Shown piece after piece: positions 43,850 to 54,050 of a DNA stretch of 64,000 nucleotides. The notes under the pieces are model-generated. The model did not search any database. It was not told where the DNA came from and saw only the letters and a program-made list of their open reading frames with translations. Both the position numbers and the translations under genes were made by a program. This stretch comes from Methylobacterium platani (lineage in GTDB: Bacteria; Pseudomonadota; Alphaproteobacteria; Rhizobiales; Beijerinckiaceae), in contig NZ_LWHQ01000028.1 of the NCBI RefSeq assembly GCF_001653715.1, forward strand, positions 20,370 through 84,369. The letters are read 5' to 3'. Within the stretch, counting starts at the first letter, position 1; every line of letters starts with the position of its first letter.

Positions 43850-45706
43850 TCATGCCTCGACCGCGATGCTGCCGGGCATGCCCGTCAGCCTGAACCTGAT
43901 GCCCGCCGGGTTGAAATCGAGGTGGCCCTCCCCCTCGAAATAGGCTGCCACGATCCGTTCGATCAACTTGGAGCCGAAGCCCCGGCTCCCGGGCGGGACG
44001 ACGGGAGGCCCGTCGGTCTCGACCCAATCGAAGGCGAACGCGCCATCCTCGCACCGCCACGACATCGCGACGTGGCCGGCCTCGTTCGACAGGGCGCCGT
44101 ACTTGACCGCGTTGGTCGCCAACTCGTGGACCGCGAGCGAGAGGCCGAGCGCCCGCTGCGAGGTGAGGATCAGGGGCGGGCCGGACCAGGAGATGCGGTC
44201 CCCGACGACTCGGTACGGGTCGATGGCGGCCGCGACGACGTCATGGATGTCGGCCTCGGTGAAGTTCGATCGGGTGAGGATGTCCTGCGCCCGACCGAGG
44301 GCGGACAGGCGCTGCCCTACGGCCGCGCGGGCCTCTTCCATCGACTTCGCCTGGCGCAGCGTCTGGGTGACGATGGCCTGCACCATGGCGAGTGAGTTCT
44401 TCATGCGATGGGCCAGTTCCTGGGCCAGCACTGCGCGTGCCTCCTCCGCCACCTTCAGGTCGGTGATGTCGCGCGAGATCGACAGGATGCGCTCGGGCTT
44501 CCCGTCCGCTCCCACGATCGGGGAGACCTGCACGTCCCAATACCGGCGGTTGCCCTTCATCGTGTCGGCGTAGCCCTGGAATCCGGACGCAACGCCCGCC
44601 CTGGCCGCGGCAACGGCTTCCTTGGCGGCGAGGTGGCCCTCGCCTTCCCAGAAGCTCGGCCAGGGACACCCGGCGACGGCGTTGAAGTCAGAGACATCCA
44701 TGACGCGCTTGCCTCCCTCGCTCATGAAGGTGAGCCTGGCGTCGAGGTCGAGCACCTTGATACAGTCGCTGGAGGCGGCGAGCACCCCGCGCATGAAGGA
44801 TTCGCTCTCGCGCAACTGCTCCAAGGCGCGATGCCTCGCGGTCGCGTCGGCGGCCATGCCGAACCATTCCGTGACGCGGCCCTCGCCGTCTCTCACGGGG
44901 ACTGCGCGTGAGAAGATCCAGCCCGTGCTCCCGTCGGCGAGGCGCACCCGGTGCTCCATCTCGAAGGGCTCGGTCCGCGCGACCGCCGTCGCGATCCTGT
45001 CGCTGACCTCGGTCCGGTCCTCCGGGAGCAGGTATTCGTCCATCCAGCGCACGCTCGGCGCGTCGGCGTCGGTGATGAAGCCGCGACCCTGCAAGGTGCG
45101 CATCTCCTGCCAATCCGGGCTCATCGAGTACAGGCTGTCCGAACTCGCCTCGACCAGCGCCGCCAACCGCTTCTCGCTCGCGCGCAACCGTTCAATGGCC
45201 GCGTCGCGCTCCCGCTGCGCGACGACCCGGGCCGTGCAGTCGGATGTCACGTTGAGCAGGCCGACGACTTCGCCTCGCTCGTCGCCAACGGGCGAATAGG
45301 CGAAGTCGTACCAGACCTGCTCCTCGAAGCCGTTGCGCATCATCGTGAGGGGCTGGTCGCGGAACGCGCAGCTTTCCCCTCGGAAGGTTCGGTCGATCAG
45401 GGGAACGAGGTCGTCCCACAGTTCCGGCCATACGTCCTCGGTCCGGAGGCCCAGGGCGCTGGGGTGGCGCGCTCCCAGGATCTCGGCATAGCCGTCGTTG
45501 TAGAGGAAGATGCGCTCAGGTCCCCACATGACGCACATCGGGTGCAGCGACGCGAGCATCAGGTCGACCGTGGTACGCAAAACCGCGGGCCAGGTCTCCC
45601 GCTTCCCCAAAGGCGTTGACGCCCAGTCGTAAAGACGGAAAAGGTCCGCCATCCGCAGTGAACCGGTCCGTCCAGCATCCGTGCCAAGCTTGGCGTGTCG
45701 CATCAT
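43850..45706 (-). CDS. multi-PAS HWE histidine kinase
   Basis: A 618-residue cytoplasmic sensor kinase. Several PAS-type modules cover about residues 20-410 ('FRLYDWASTPLGKRETWPAV' is the common opening, 'GPERIFLYNDGYAEILGARH' a PAS strand); the HWE core follows with 'LAHRMKNSLAMVQAIVTQTL', 'VHELATNAVKYGALSNEAGH' and 'GFGSKLIERIV'. ATG 45706 or 45703 is the start, with GAGG nearby. It is co-directional and nearly contiguous with the receiver at 43444. Ligands cannot be read from the PAS sequences. Domain limits are estimates. Confidence 0.9.
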   Translation of the reverse strand: MMRHAKLGTDAGRTGSLRMADLFRLYDWASTPLGKRETWPAVLRTTVDLMLASLHPMCVMWGPERIFLYNDGYAEILGARHPSALGLRTEDVWPELWDDLVPLIDRTFRGESCAFRDQPLTMMRNGFEEQVWYDFAYSPVGDERGEVVGLLNVTSDCTARVVAQRERDAAIERLRASEKRLAALVEASSDSLYSMSPDWQEMRTLQGRGFITDADAPSVRWMDEYLLPEDRTEVSDRIATAVARTEPFEMEHRVRLADGSTGWIFSRAVPVRDGEGRVTEWFGMAADATARHRALEQLRESESFMRGVLAASSDCIKVLDLDARLTFMSEGGKRVMDVSDFNAVAGCPWPSFWEGEGHLAAKEAVAAARAGVASGFQGYADTMKGNRRYWDVQVSPIVGADGKPERILSISRDITDLKVAEEARAVLAQELAHRMKNSLAMVQAIVTQTLRQAKSMEEARAAVGQRLSALGRAQDILTRSNFTEADIHDVVAAAIDPYRVVGDRISWSGPPLILTSQRALGLSLAVHELATNAVKYGALSNEAGHVAMSWRCEDGAFAFDWVETDGPPVVPPGSRGFGSKLIERIVAAYFEGEGHLDFNPAGIRFRLTGMPGSIAVEA

Positions 45707-46099
45707 GCCTCGTCTCGCGAGATACCCCGTTCGGCGAGCGACCCGCCTGCACCATCTCTAGACGGTCACCGGCGCGCCAGGAAGGGAGGTGCGCCCACCT
45801 CTTCGTGAGGCGGGCTGCCCGGACTCGGCGACACGCCAACGCTTCCATGCCCCGGCGATCTCCGGAAGAAGGGCTTCGAGAAACCCTGCCGACGCGACAA
45901 GGTCACGGACGCGATGCGGCACAGGAAGGCCGCCCAAGGTCAAAACCCAACTCGCTTGACTGTGAGAGGGTCTACTCCCGACCGTTCGGGCTTTTGGGGT
46001 GCCCGCTTCGCGGCCATCCCGCCGCATTCCTCCTTCCGGGTCCGGGGTGTCCCGTTGGCAACCTTTGACGGTCTCGCCCGAGCGTGACAGACCGTTGGC
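45707..46099. other. divergent intergenic region
   Basis: 393 bases between the HWE kinase and the ParD-like ORF. Both promoters are expected here. No gene is supported. Confidence 0.35.
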
Positions 46100-46309
46100 A
46101 TGCCGAACACGCCGACCCGCAACGTCTCCCTGGCGACCGAGTTGACCGCCTCCATCAACGCTCAAGTCGCATCGGGTGACCACTCGAACGCGAACGAGGT
46201 GGCGCGAGCCGGACTGTGCCTTACCATCGAGGGTGACCATGCGCCGACCACGGATGGGCGCCCGGCAGCCCACGAAGCGGCCCGTGCAGACCATCGTCCG
46301 GGTCGCTGA
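46100..46309 (+). CDS. orphan ParD-like antitoxin, probably 3' damaged
   Basis: A 69-residue ORF starting at ATG 46100 with 'MPNTPTRNVSLATELTASIN', 'AQVASGDHSNANEVARAGL', the ribbon-helix-helix opening of ParD antitoxins. After about residue 45 the expected 'LRLLxERD' toxin-binding tail becomes unrelated ('GDHAPTTDGRPAAHEAARA'), suggesting a frameshift. No parE follows; the hybrid kinase begins four bases later. DNA binding could persist without a toxin. Confidence 0.55.
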   Translation: MPNTPTRNVSLATELTASINAQVASGDHSNANEVARAGLCLTIEGDHAPTTDGRPAAHEAARADHRPGR

Positions 46310-46312
46310 TCG

Positions 46313-48367
46313 ATGGCCGACCCTCGACCTGCCTCGACGCTCCTTCAAAGCTTCCTCACCGACGTCGTCGCGGTCGAGAGCATCGCGGCCGTGCCCACGA
46401 TCCTCGACGTGGTGTGCCAAACCACCGGAATGGGGTTCGCTGCCATCGCGCGCGTCACCGATGACCGCTGGGTCGCCTGCGCCGTCAAGGATGACATCGC
46501 CTTCGGCCTCGAGCCTGGCGGTGAGTTGAGCCTCGAGACGACCATCTGCCACGAGATCCGGCAGAGCGGCACCGCGGTCGTGATCGACCACGTGGCCGAG
46601 GACCCGGCCTTCTGCGGCCACCACACGCCCGCCCGCTACGGATTTCAGAGCTACATCTCGATGCCCATCGTGCTGCCCGACGGCACGTTCTTCGGCACGC
46701 TCTGCGCCATCGACCCCAAGCCCGCCAAGCTGAACACGCCTGCCATCGTTGGCATGTTCAAGATGTTTGCCGACCTGATCGGCTTCCACCTTGATGCCAA
46801 CCAGAGCCTCGCCTCGCGTACCGCCGAGCGCGACCTGTACGAGAACATCGTCCAGTCCGACACCGCGCCGATCTGCGTCTTCGACACGGAGTATCGGCTG
46901 ATCGCCTTCAACAAGGCCCACAACGACGAGTTTTTCCGCGTCAACGGCTTCACCACGAAGGTCGGCGACATCTTCCCCGACCTGTTCATCCCCGAGCAAG
47001 CCGCCGTGATGCGCGCCAACATGGCCCGGGCGCTGGCCGGTGAAGCGTACAAGGTCGAAGCCGTCTTCGGCCGGGCCGAGTTTGGCCAGCCATGCTGGGA
47101 GATCATCTACACGCCCCTGCGCGATGCGGCGGGCAAGGTCTTCGGCGCCTTCCACCAAGCTCACGACATCAGCGCGCGGCTCAGGGCGGAAGCTGAGCTT
47201 CAGGATGCGCAGGACGTGTTGCGCCAGTCGCAGAAGCTGGAGGTTATCGGCCAACTCACCGGCGGCGTGGCGCACGACTTCAACAATCTCCTCACGGTCA
47301 TCAAGTCCTCCACCGACCTCCTGAAGCGCCCGGATCTCGCAGAGGCACGGCGCGGCCGCTACATCGAGGCGATCTCCGACACGGTGGATCGCGCCGCGAA
47401 GCTGACCAACCAGCTCCTCGCCTTCGCACGGCGGCAGACACTCCAACCCAAGGTGTTCGCAGCGTGCGACAGCGTGCGGGTACTCTCCGAAATGCTAGGC
47501 ACGCTCACCGGCTCGCGCATCAGGGTCGTGACCGAGGTGCCGGAGAACGACTGCTTCGTGAACGCTGACCCGAACCAGTTCGACACGGCGCTGGTGAACA
47601 TGGCCGTGAATGCGCGCGACGCGATGGAGGGCGAGGGGCAACTCACCGTTCGCGTGCGGGCCGTCGAGCGGATGCCGCCCGTGCGCGCCCACCCTGCGGT
47701 GGATGGACCGTTCGTGGCGGTGTCGATCAGCGATACCGGCATCGGCATGACACCGGAGACGCTGGGGCGGATCTTCGAGCCGTTCTTCACCACCAAGGCG
47801 GTCGGGCAGGGCACCGGCCTTGGGCTCAGCCAGGTGTTCGGCTTCGCCAAGCAGTCACAGGGCGAGGTCGTGGTGGAGAGCGTGGTCGGGCAAGGTACGA
47901 CCTTCACACTCTATCTTCCCCGCGTGGGTAGCGCGATCCAGGCCCCGGAACGGGGCGAGCCGACGCCCGTGGTGGATGGCCATGGCACCTGCGTGCTTGT
48001 GGTCGAGGACAACGTGGAGGTGGGCACGTTCGCCACGCAGGCTCTGGCCGAACTTGGCTTTGCCACGGTCTGGGCGGCCGATGCCGGGGAAGCTCTGGCG
48101 GAGCTGGCCGACGACGCGGGTCGGTTCGACGTGGTGTTCACGGACGTGATGATGCCCGGCATGAACGGCGTTGATCTCGCCCGTGAGATCCGGCGGCGTC
48201 ATCCCGGTTTGCCCGTCATCCTGACCTCCGGCTACAGCCACGTTCTGGCCCAGACCGGCACCGGGGGGTTCGACCTGCTGCGCAAGCCCTACTCGGTCGA
48301 ACAGCTCTCGCGCACCTTGCAGGCGGTCGCCAGGCCCGACCACCCCAATCGCATCGGCGGCGAGTAG
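46313..48367 (+). CDS. GAF-PAS hybrid histidine kinase
   Basis: A 684-residue cytoplasmic hybrid kinase. GAF (about 10-170, 'ETTICHEIRQSGTAVVIDHV'), PAS (about 180-295, 'TAPICVFDTEYRLIAFNKAH'), HisKA with '[20 protein letters not shown]', HATPase ('MAVNARDAMEGEGQ', '[20 protein letters not shown]') and a receiver ('VVFTDVMMPGMNG', '[13 protein letters not shown]'). Its kinase core is very close to that at 48482, pointing to duplication with exchange of sensor domains. Starts at ATG 46313. The GAF resembles the GAF of red/far-red or small-ligand sensors but shows no clear bilin-binding cysteine motif. Confidence 0.9.
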   Translation: MADPRPASTLLQSFLTDVVAVESIAAVPTILDVVCQTTGMGFAAIARVTDDRWVACAVKDDIAFGLEPGGELSLETTICHEIRQSGTAVVIDHVAEDPAFCGHHTPARYGFQSYISMPIVLPDGTFFGTLCAIDPKPAKLNTPAIVGMFKMFADLIGFHLDANQSLASRTAERDLYENIVQSDTAPICVFDTEYRLIAFNKAHNDEFFRVNGFTTKVGDIFPDLFIPEQAAVMRANMARALAGEAYKVEAVFGRAEFGQPCWEIIYTPLRDAAGKVFGAFHQAHDISARLRAEAELQDAQDVLRQSQKLEVIGQLTGGVAHDFNNLLTVIKSSTDLLKRPDLAEARRGRYIEAISDTVDRAAKLTNQLLAFARRQTLQPKVFAACDSVRVLSEMLGTLTGSRIRVVTEVPENDCFVNADPNQFDTALVNMAVNARDAMEGEGQLTVRVRAVERMPPVRAHPAVDGPFVAVSISDTGIGMTPETLGRIFEPFFTTKAVGQGTGLGLSQVFGFAKQSQGEVVVESVVGQGTTFTLYLPRVGSAIQAPERGEPTPVVDGHGTCVLVVEDNVEVGTFATQALAELGFATVWAADAGEALAELADDAGRFDVVFTDVMMPGMNGVDLAREIRRRHPGLPVILTSGYSHVLAQTGTGGFDLLRKPYSVEQLSRTLQAVARPDHPNRIGGE

Positions 48368-48481
48368 CGTCCGGCAACAAGCTGCAGCCCATTTCGACCG
48401 TCCACTCCGAGCAGTCCTTCGCCCACGGTGGCCCCTCGCACGGTCAAGCTGATCGAATCGAGACCGGCAGCCCGTGCGGTG

Positions 48482-50896
48482 TCAGGCCCCGCCCCTGAGC
48501 CCGACGCAGGCGTCCTGAACGGCACGGCGGAGGATGCGCGACAGATCGGCGACCGAGTAGGGCTTGCGCAGCAGGTCGAAGCCGTGCGTGCCCTCGGCGG
48601 CGAGCACGTCGCTGTAGCCGGAGGTCAGCACGACCGGGATGTCCGGCCGGCGCCGGCGTATCTCACCCGCGAGCTCGACGCCGTTCATGCCTGGCATCAC
48701 CACGTCCGAAAACACCACCTCGAATTGCGAGGAGTCGCGCTCGATCTCGGCGAGCGCCTGATGCGCATCCTTGGCCCAGACAGTGAAGTAGCCGAGCTCG
48801 CGCAAGGCCTGCTCGGCGAAGGCGCCGACATCGAGGTTGTCCTCGACGACGAGGACCCGGGTCCCGTGCCCTTCGGCCAGCGCCTCCGGCTCCTCCACCG
48901 GCCCGGCGGCGCGTGACGGGCCGACCCGCGGGAGATAGAGGGTGAAGGTCGTACCCTCGCCGAGCGCGCTCTCGACGGTGATTTCGCCGCCGGATTGCTT
49001 GGCGAACCCGAACACCTGGCTCAGCCCCAGTCCCGTGCCCTGGCCCACGGTCTTGGTGGTGAAGAACGGCTCGAAGATGCGCTCCAGGTTCTCGCGGGCG
49101 ATGCCCGCACCGGTGTCCGAGATCGTGACCGCGACGAAGTCGCCGCGCCGCGGCGGATGCGCCCGGACAGCGGGGATACGGGCTGCACGGCGGAGCCCGA
49201 TGCGCAGGCGGCCCTCGCCGTCCATCGCGTCCCTGGCATTCACCACGAGGTTCACCAACGCCGTGTCGAACTGGCTCGGGTCCGCGTTGACGTGAAGGTC
49301 GTCCTGTTCCCCGTCGGGCATGCCGAGCTCGACCCGGATGCGTGATCCGGTGAGCGTGCCGACCATGTCGGCGAGCGCCGCCACGGCGCGGTCGGCCGCG
49401 AAGGTCTCCGGCCGCAGGGCCTGTCGGCGGGCGAAGGCGAGGAGCTGGCCGGTGAGCTTGGCGGCCCGGTCGACCGTGTCGGAGATCGCGCCGACGTAGC
49501 GGAGCCGGCGCTCCTCGGCGAGGCCGGGCCGCTTCAGCAGGTCGGTCGAGGACTTGATGACCGTGAGCAGGTTGTTGAAGTCATGGGCCACGCCGCCCGT
49601 GAGTTGCCCCACGGCCTCGAGCTTCTGCGATTGGCGCAGCTGCTCCTCGAGCGCCCGCCGTTCCGTGACGTTGCGACCGGCGGCATAGAAGTGGTCCCCC
49701 CGGGGAATGGCGTTCCAGGAGATCCAGCGATGACCGCCGTCTCTGGCGCGGACGCGCACGTCGACGTCGTGCAGCGCCAGACCGCCCGTGACCCGCTCGA
49801 AGGCCGCGGCCGCCTCCACCCGGTCGTCGGGATGGACGAAGGCGTCGAAGCGGGCGCCGACGACGTCGGTCTCCTCCCACCCCAGCATCTCGGTCCAGGC
49901 GGCGTTCGCCTTGCGGAAGAAGCCGTCGCGTCCGCAGACCACGAAGAGGTCGCGGCTGGCGCGCCAGACCATATCGCGCTCGTTGGCCTGCTCCTGGGCG
50001 GTGGCCTCCAAGTGGTTTTCAAAGCGGCGCCGGTCGGTGATGTCGTTGAACAGGATGGCGACCCGGTGCTGCTCGGGGTCGCCCACCCTCAGGGCGTGCA
50101 CGTCGTACCAGCGTCCCATCGCGATGGACCCGCTCTCGAACCTCACCGGCTGGCCGGTCCGCGCGACCGCGCCGTAGGTGTCGAACCAGGAGCGTTCGAG
50201 CCGGGGCACGAGGTCGCTCGCCCAGCGTCCAGCCGCATCGTGCAGGCCCGTCTGCGCCGCGAAGGCGGGGTTTACCTCGACGAAGCGGTAATCGATCGCG
50301 CGGTCGTCCGCGTCGAAGCGCATCTCGATGACGCAGAAGCCGCTGTCGACGGCGTCGAACAACGCCCGGTACCGGGCTTCGCTCTCGGCGAGTACGCCCT
50401 CCGTGGTCCGGAATCGGGTGACGTCGAGCTGGCTGGCGAAGAAGTAGCGGAGTTGTCCCTCCGCGTCGAAGACGGGGCTCACGTAGAGCTCGTTGCGGAA
50501 GGGTGTGCCGTCGCGGTGGTAGTTCAAGATCTCGACCACGACGTCGCGCCGGGCCACGATGGCGTCACGGACCTTTGCCACGTCGGCGGGGTCCGTGTCC
50601 GGGCCCTGGAGGAAACGGCAGTTTCGCCCGATCACCTCGGCAGCGTCGTAGCCGCACAGGTTCTGGAAGGCCCGGTTGGCGAAGACGATGGGATTGTCTG
50701 GCTGGTTGGGGTCGGTGATGATCTGCGGCATGCGAGTCTTCTCCGCCGCCGTGAATAGCAGGTCGGTTGATGCCGCCGAGGTTCGCTGCCCACGGTCCGG
50801 CCGGCGCAGGCCGTCACCCAGTTGCGCTTCAAGCCTCGCGACGCGATCCTCGAGTTCGCGCTCGCGCCGCCGCAGCCTCTCGATCTCTGGGTCCAT
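48482..50896 (-). CDS. LOV-PAS-PAS hybrid histidine kinase (blue-light sensor)
   Basis: An 804-residue cytoplasmic kinase. After a coiled coil (about 1-30), a LOV domain (about 40-150) carries the flavin-adduct motif '[14 protein letters not shown]' with the reactive Cys, followed by '[20 protein letters not shown]'. Two further PAS modules (about 165-290 and 300-415) precede HisKA ('[20 protein letters not shown]'), HATPase ('[20 protein letters not shown]') and a receiver ('[13 protein letters not shown]', '[13 protein letters not shown]'). ATG 50896 is preferred with GGGAGG upstream. Blue light should form a cysteinyl-flavin adduct and alter kinase activity; the output target is unknown. 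Confidence 0.92.
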   Translation of the reverse strand: MDPEIERLRRRERELEDRVARLEAQLGDGLRRPDRGQRTSAASTDLLFTAAEKTRMPQIITDPNQPDNPIVFANRAFQNLCGYDAAEVIGRNCRFLQGPDTDPADVAKVRDAIVARRDVVVEILNYHRDGTPFRNELYVSPVFDAEGQLRYFFASQLDVTRFRTTEGVLAESEARYRALFDAVDSGFCVIEMRFDADDRAIDYRFVEVNPAFAAQTGLHDAAGRWASDLVPRLERSWFDTYGAVARTGQPVRFESGSIAMGRWYDVHALRVGDPEQHRVAILFNDITDRRRFENHLEATAQEQANERDMVWRASRDLFVVCGRDGFFRKANAAWTEMLGWEETDVVGARFDAFVHPDDRVEAAAAFERVTGGLALHDVDVRVRARDGGHRWISWNAIPRGDHFYAAGRNVTERRALEEQLRQSQKLEAVGQLTGGVAHDFNNLLTVIKSSTDLLKRPGLAEERRLRYVGAISDTVDRAAKLTGQLLAFARRQALRPETFAADRAVAALADMVGTLTGSRIRVELGMPDGEQDDLHVNADPSQFDTALVNLVVNARDAMDGEGRLRIGLRRAARIPAVRAHPPRRGDFVAVTISDTGAGIARENLERIFEPFFTTKTVGQGTGLGLSQVFGFAKQSGGEITVESALGEGTTFTLYLPRVGPSRAAGPVEEPEALAEGHGTRVLVVEDNLDVGAFAEQALRELGYFTVWAKDAHQALAEIERDSSQFEVVFSDVVMPGMNGVELAGEIRRRRPDIPVVLTSGYSDVLAAEGTHGFDLLRKPYSVADLSRILRRAVQDACVGLRGGA

Positions 50897-51178
50897 GGCC
50901 CCTCCCTTGGCGTGAGTACCTTCCGCACCGGTGCGGGACAACGGTCTGTGTCGGGTAACGCGACAGCGGCGTCCAGGTGGCGTGGCGTAGAGTGCGACGT
51001 TCGACGGCGTCGTACGTTGGCGTTCGCTCTAACCCGGGGGCGCCTGAGGGAGGGACGGCATGCGATCGGATACGCCATGGCCGGGAGGCGACCCGCCGCC
51101 GAACCGTCCCGCCAGGCGAGGCCCTAGCACCCCAGCCTCCTGGCCCGATCAATCGGCGCTAGGCCCCGGGCGTCGACA

Positions 51179-53413
51179 TCACGGCCCTGTGCCCTTGACC
51201 GGGCGCAAGGCCACCACGTTCGCGGCCTCGGGCATCTCCGCTCCGGCGGGTCCGAGCACCTCGGCGACCTTTCTGGCGAGATGCTCGCGCTTGAACGGCT
51301 TGGAGATGAGATGCACCCCGTCGTCGACCCGGCCATGATGAATGATGGAGTTCTCGGTGTAGCCGGACATGAACACGATCCGGACCTCGGGCCGCAGGGC
51401 CTGTACCCTCTCGGCGAGTTCGCGACCCCGCACCTTGCCAGGCAGGATCACGTCGGTGAGCAGCAAGTCGATGGTCGCGACGTTGGCGGCAAAGACCCTC
51501 AGCCCTTCCTCGCCGTCGCCGGCTTCCAGGACGCGGTAGCCGAGATCGGCCAGGATCGCGCAGGCGATTTCGCGAACCGCCGCCTCGTCCTCCACGACCA
51601 GGATCGTTCCCGATCCGCGTGGCAGATCGAGCGGACTGCCGGACCGCTGGCCCGTCGCCGCCGCGGCCCCGACCGCACGCGGCAGGTAGAGCTTCACCGT
51701 CGTGCCCTCGCCGGGCTCGGAATAGATTTTCACGTGTCCGCCGGACTGCTTGACGAACCCGAACACCATGGCGAGGCCGAGCCCCGTGCCCTTGCCGTCG
51801 GGCTTGGTCGTGAAGAACGGCTCGAACACCCGCTTGACGATGTCGGGGGTCATGCCGTGGCCGGTGTCGGAGACCGCCACCATGGCGTAGTCGCCCGGCA
51901 CGGTCTCGGCGTGACGGCGGACATAATCGTCGTCGAGGACCTTGTTGCCGAGCTCGATGGTGAGGCGGCCGCCGCCCGGCATAGCGTCGCGGGCGTTGAG
52001 CGCGAGGTTCAGGACCGCGCTCTCCAACTGCGCCGCGTCGGCCATCGCGGGCCACAGCCCGACGGTCTCGACGTAACGGACATCGATGGTCTCGCCGAGG
52101 GTCCGCCGCAGCAAGGGTATCAGGTCCGGCATCGTCGCGGCGAGGTCGATGGCCGACGGCGCGAGCGGCTGCTTGCGAGCGAAGGCGAGGAGCTGGCCGG
52201 TGAGCGTCGCCCCGCGCTGGGCAGCCCAGGATGCCCGCTCGATCCGCGTCTGGAGCCTGGCGTCGCCGTCGAGCTTCGCCCGGATGAATTCCAGGTTTCC
52301 GAGGATGACCTGAAGCAAGTTGTTGAAATCGTGCGCGATGCCGCCGGTGAGCTGGCCGATGGCCTGCATCTTTTGAGCCTCGCGTAGCACGCCCTCGGCC
52401 TGGGCGCGCTTGGTCATGTCCGAAATGGTCAGCACGAAGCCGCCGTCGGGCATCGGCGTCCGGCGGATCTCCAGGTGGTGGCCCTCCGCATTCTGCCGCT
52501 CGTAGGTGACGGCCTCGCGGGGATTCCGGCTGCCGTGCCGGACCTGGTCCTCGGTCTCCAGAGCGGGACGCCCGGGTTCACCGGTGTGCTCGACGAAGGC
52601 GCCGTAGGTCGTGCCCCGTCGGACCATCGCCTTCGGCAGGTCGAGTAGCACTTGGAAACACTCGTTCCAGTTCGCGAGCTTGCGGTCGGGCCCGAACACC
52701 GCGACGCCCTGGCTGAGGCTGTCGAGGGTGGTGCGCAGGCGCAGGGCCACAGCCCGCTGTTCGGTCTCGGTCCTGTAGGAACGCGACCACGCCTGGTTCA
52801 GGAGGCGGGCCGCCCAGAGCAGGGTGAAGACCGCCAGCACCGAACCGGCGATGACCATCCAGCGCACCCATGTCGCACGGGCGTCGTTCTGCACAAGGCG
52901 CTCGTCGAGGAGCCGCTGCTCGTCTGCGAGCAGGGCTGCAAGAATGGTTTCGGCCTCGCGCATGTGATTGCGGCCGGCGTCGCCGTTGATGATGCGCAGC
53001 GCCGCCTCCAGACCGCCGTCGCGGCGCGCCTGAAGCGTCTGGGCGAGTTCCTCCAGCTTGTGCTGGATGGCCGGGGCCAGCGCCCGGATGCGCTCCTGCT
53101 GCGCGGGGTTGTCGGCGGTCAGCTTCTGGAGTTCGCCCTGGAGGAGGCCGAGGCGGTCGCGCGCGACGTCGTAGGGGCCGAGGTACTCGGCCCTGCCGGT
53201 GAGGACGTAGCCGCGCTGGCCGCGCTCGGCGTCGCGCAAGGCGATGGCGAGGTCCTTGGTGGTGTCGAGCACCTGATAGCTGTGCCGCGACCAGGTGCGA
53301 GCGTCGCGCGAGGCGTTCAGCCGCTCCCAGGTCGCCGCACCGACCAGGGCGAGGATGGCGATCAGCACGCCGAGGACGAGGACGTTAGCGCGCCTGACGA
53401 GGTACTGGGTCAT
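51179..53413 (-). CDS. CHASE3-PAS hybrid histidine kinase, membrane bound
   Basis: A 744-residue kinase. A membrane helix (about 8-30, 'ANVLVLGVLIAILALVGAAT') leads into a periplasmic CHASE3 domain (about 35-180, 'LRDAERGQRGYVLTGRAEYL'), a second helix (about 185-208), PAS (about 225-340), HisKA ('[19 protein letters not shown]'), HATPase ('[20 protein letters not shown]') and a receiver ('LLLTDVILPGKVRG'). ATG 53413 directly precedes the first helix; an open extension to 53500 adds an unlikely leader. An uncharacterised periplasmic signal is expected. Confidence 0.9.
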   Translation of the reverse strand: MTQYLVRRANVLVLGVLIAILALVGAATWERLNASRDARTWSRHSYQVLDTTKDLAIALRDAERGQRGYVLTGRAEYLGPYDVARDRLGLLQGELQKLTADNPAQQERIRALAPAIQHKLEELAQTLQARRDGGLEAALRIINGDAGRNHMREAETILAALLADEQRLLDERLVQNDARATWVRWMVIAGSVLAVFTLLWAARLLNQAWSRSYRTETEQRAVALRLRTTLDSLSQGVAVFGPDRKLANWNECFQVLLDLPKAMVRRGTTYGAFVEHTGEPGRPALETEDQVRHGSRNPREAVTYERQNAEGHHLEIRRTPMPDGGFVLTISDMTKRAQAEGVLREAQKMQAIGQLTGGIAHDFNNLLQVILGNLEFIRAKLDGDARLQTRIERASWAAQRGATLTGQLLAFARKQPLAPSAIDLAATMPDLIPLLRRTLGETIDVRYVETVGLWPAMADAAQLESAVLNLALNARDAMPGGGRLTIELGNKVLDDDYVRRHAETVPGDYAMVAVSDTGHGMTPDIVKRVFEPFFTTKPDGKGTGLGLAMVFGFVKQSGGHVKIYSEPGEGTTVKLYLPRAVGAAAATGQRSGSPLDLPRGSGTILVVEDEAAVREIACAILADLGYRVLEAGDGEEGLRVFAANVATIDLLLTDVILPGKVRGRELAERVQALRPEVRIVFMSGYTENSIIHHGRVDDGVHLISKPFKREHLARKVAEVLGPAGAEMPEAANVVALRPVKGTGP

Positions 53414-53782
53414 GGTATCCTGGTTGCGGCCGCAGCTTACTATTTGGTTCACGTCAGCGAGCGCCGTGCCATATTGGTCGCTAGTGAGACCTTGAGGCAA
53501 TGCCCACTCGTGCGTCCAAGGTCAGCCCATGCGCCGCGATGCGGGCCTTTTACGGGCGCCGCGAACCGGGATCGTGGGACGCATCCCTCCGCGGACGCAC
53601 TGAGCTTCCTGCTCTCAGCCGGCCCAGCGGGCATACCGGCCCTCGTTCCACGGTTCAAAATAGCGCCCGAACGAGACCCGGACGTCCATCTACGCCTTGA
53701 GCATCCCCGGTGTGGTGGGTTCGTCGTTGCAGCGCGGCGCCGCGGATATCAGGCCCGTGGCTCGGCAGACTCTCTGACGCCG
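53414..53782. other. intergenic region
   Basis: 369 bases upstream of the CHASE3 kinase, with its promoter. No gene is supported. Confidence 0.35.
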
Positions 53783-53914
53783 TCAGGGGGAACCCCGCTC
53801 AACGAGAAGCTCGGCTATTTCCTTTATAATGCGGTCCGAGAACTCCTTGGCGCAGAAGCGGTCGAGCTGGATCTCGACCTTGGCGAGCCAAGCCTGGACG
53901 CGTACGTCCTCGGC
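53783..53914 (-). pseudogene. C-terminal coding remnant without start
   Basis: 43 codons reading 'AEDVRVQAWLAKVEIQLDRF', 'CAKEFSDRIIKEIAELLVER' end in a normal stop, but the frame opens at a TAG (53915-53917) and has no start codon. The sequence before the TAG ('ALDARSKAD') continues the same character, suggesting a small gene broken by a nonsense mutation. Confidence 0.35.
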
Positions 53915-54050
53915 CTAATCGGCTTTGGACCGAGCGTCCAGCGCGTCGTTCCCGGCATAATGATCTTATGGCCTCCCGGCCCGACCACTCCGTGCAGAGG
54001 CAGCTTGCGGTCGGATAGCGGATATTCAAGTAATTGTAGCTGAAGGTCCG

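Noticed and set aside
45758..47446. 562-codon reverse ORF opposite the GAF-PAS kinase
   Set aside because: It is the antisense shadow of a well-supported kinase gene in high-GC DNA.
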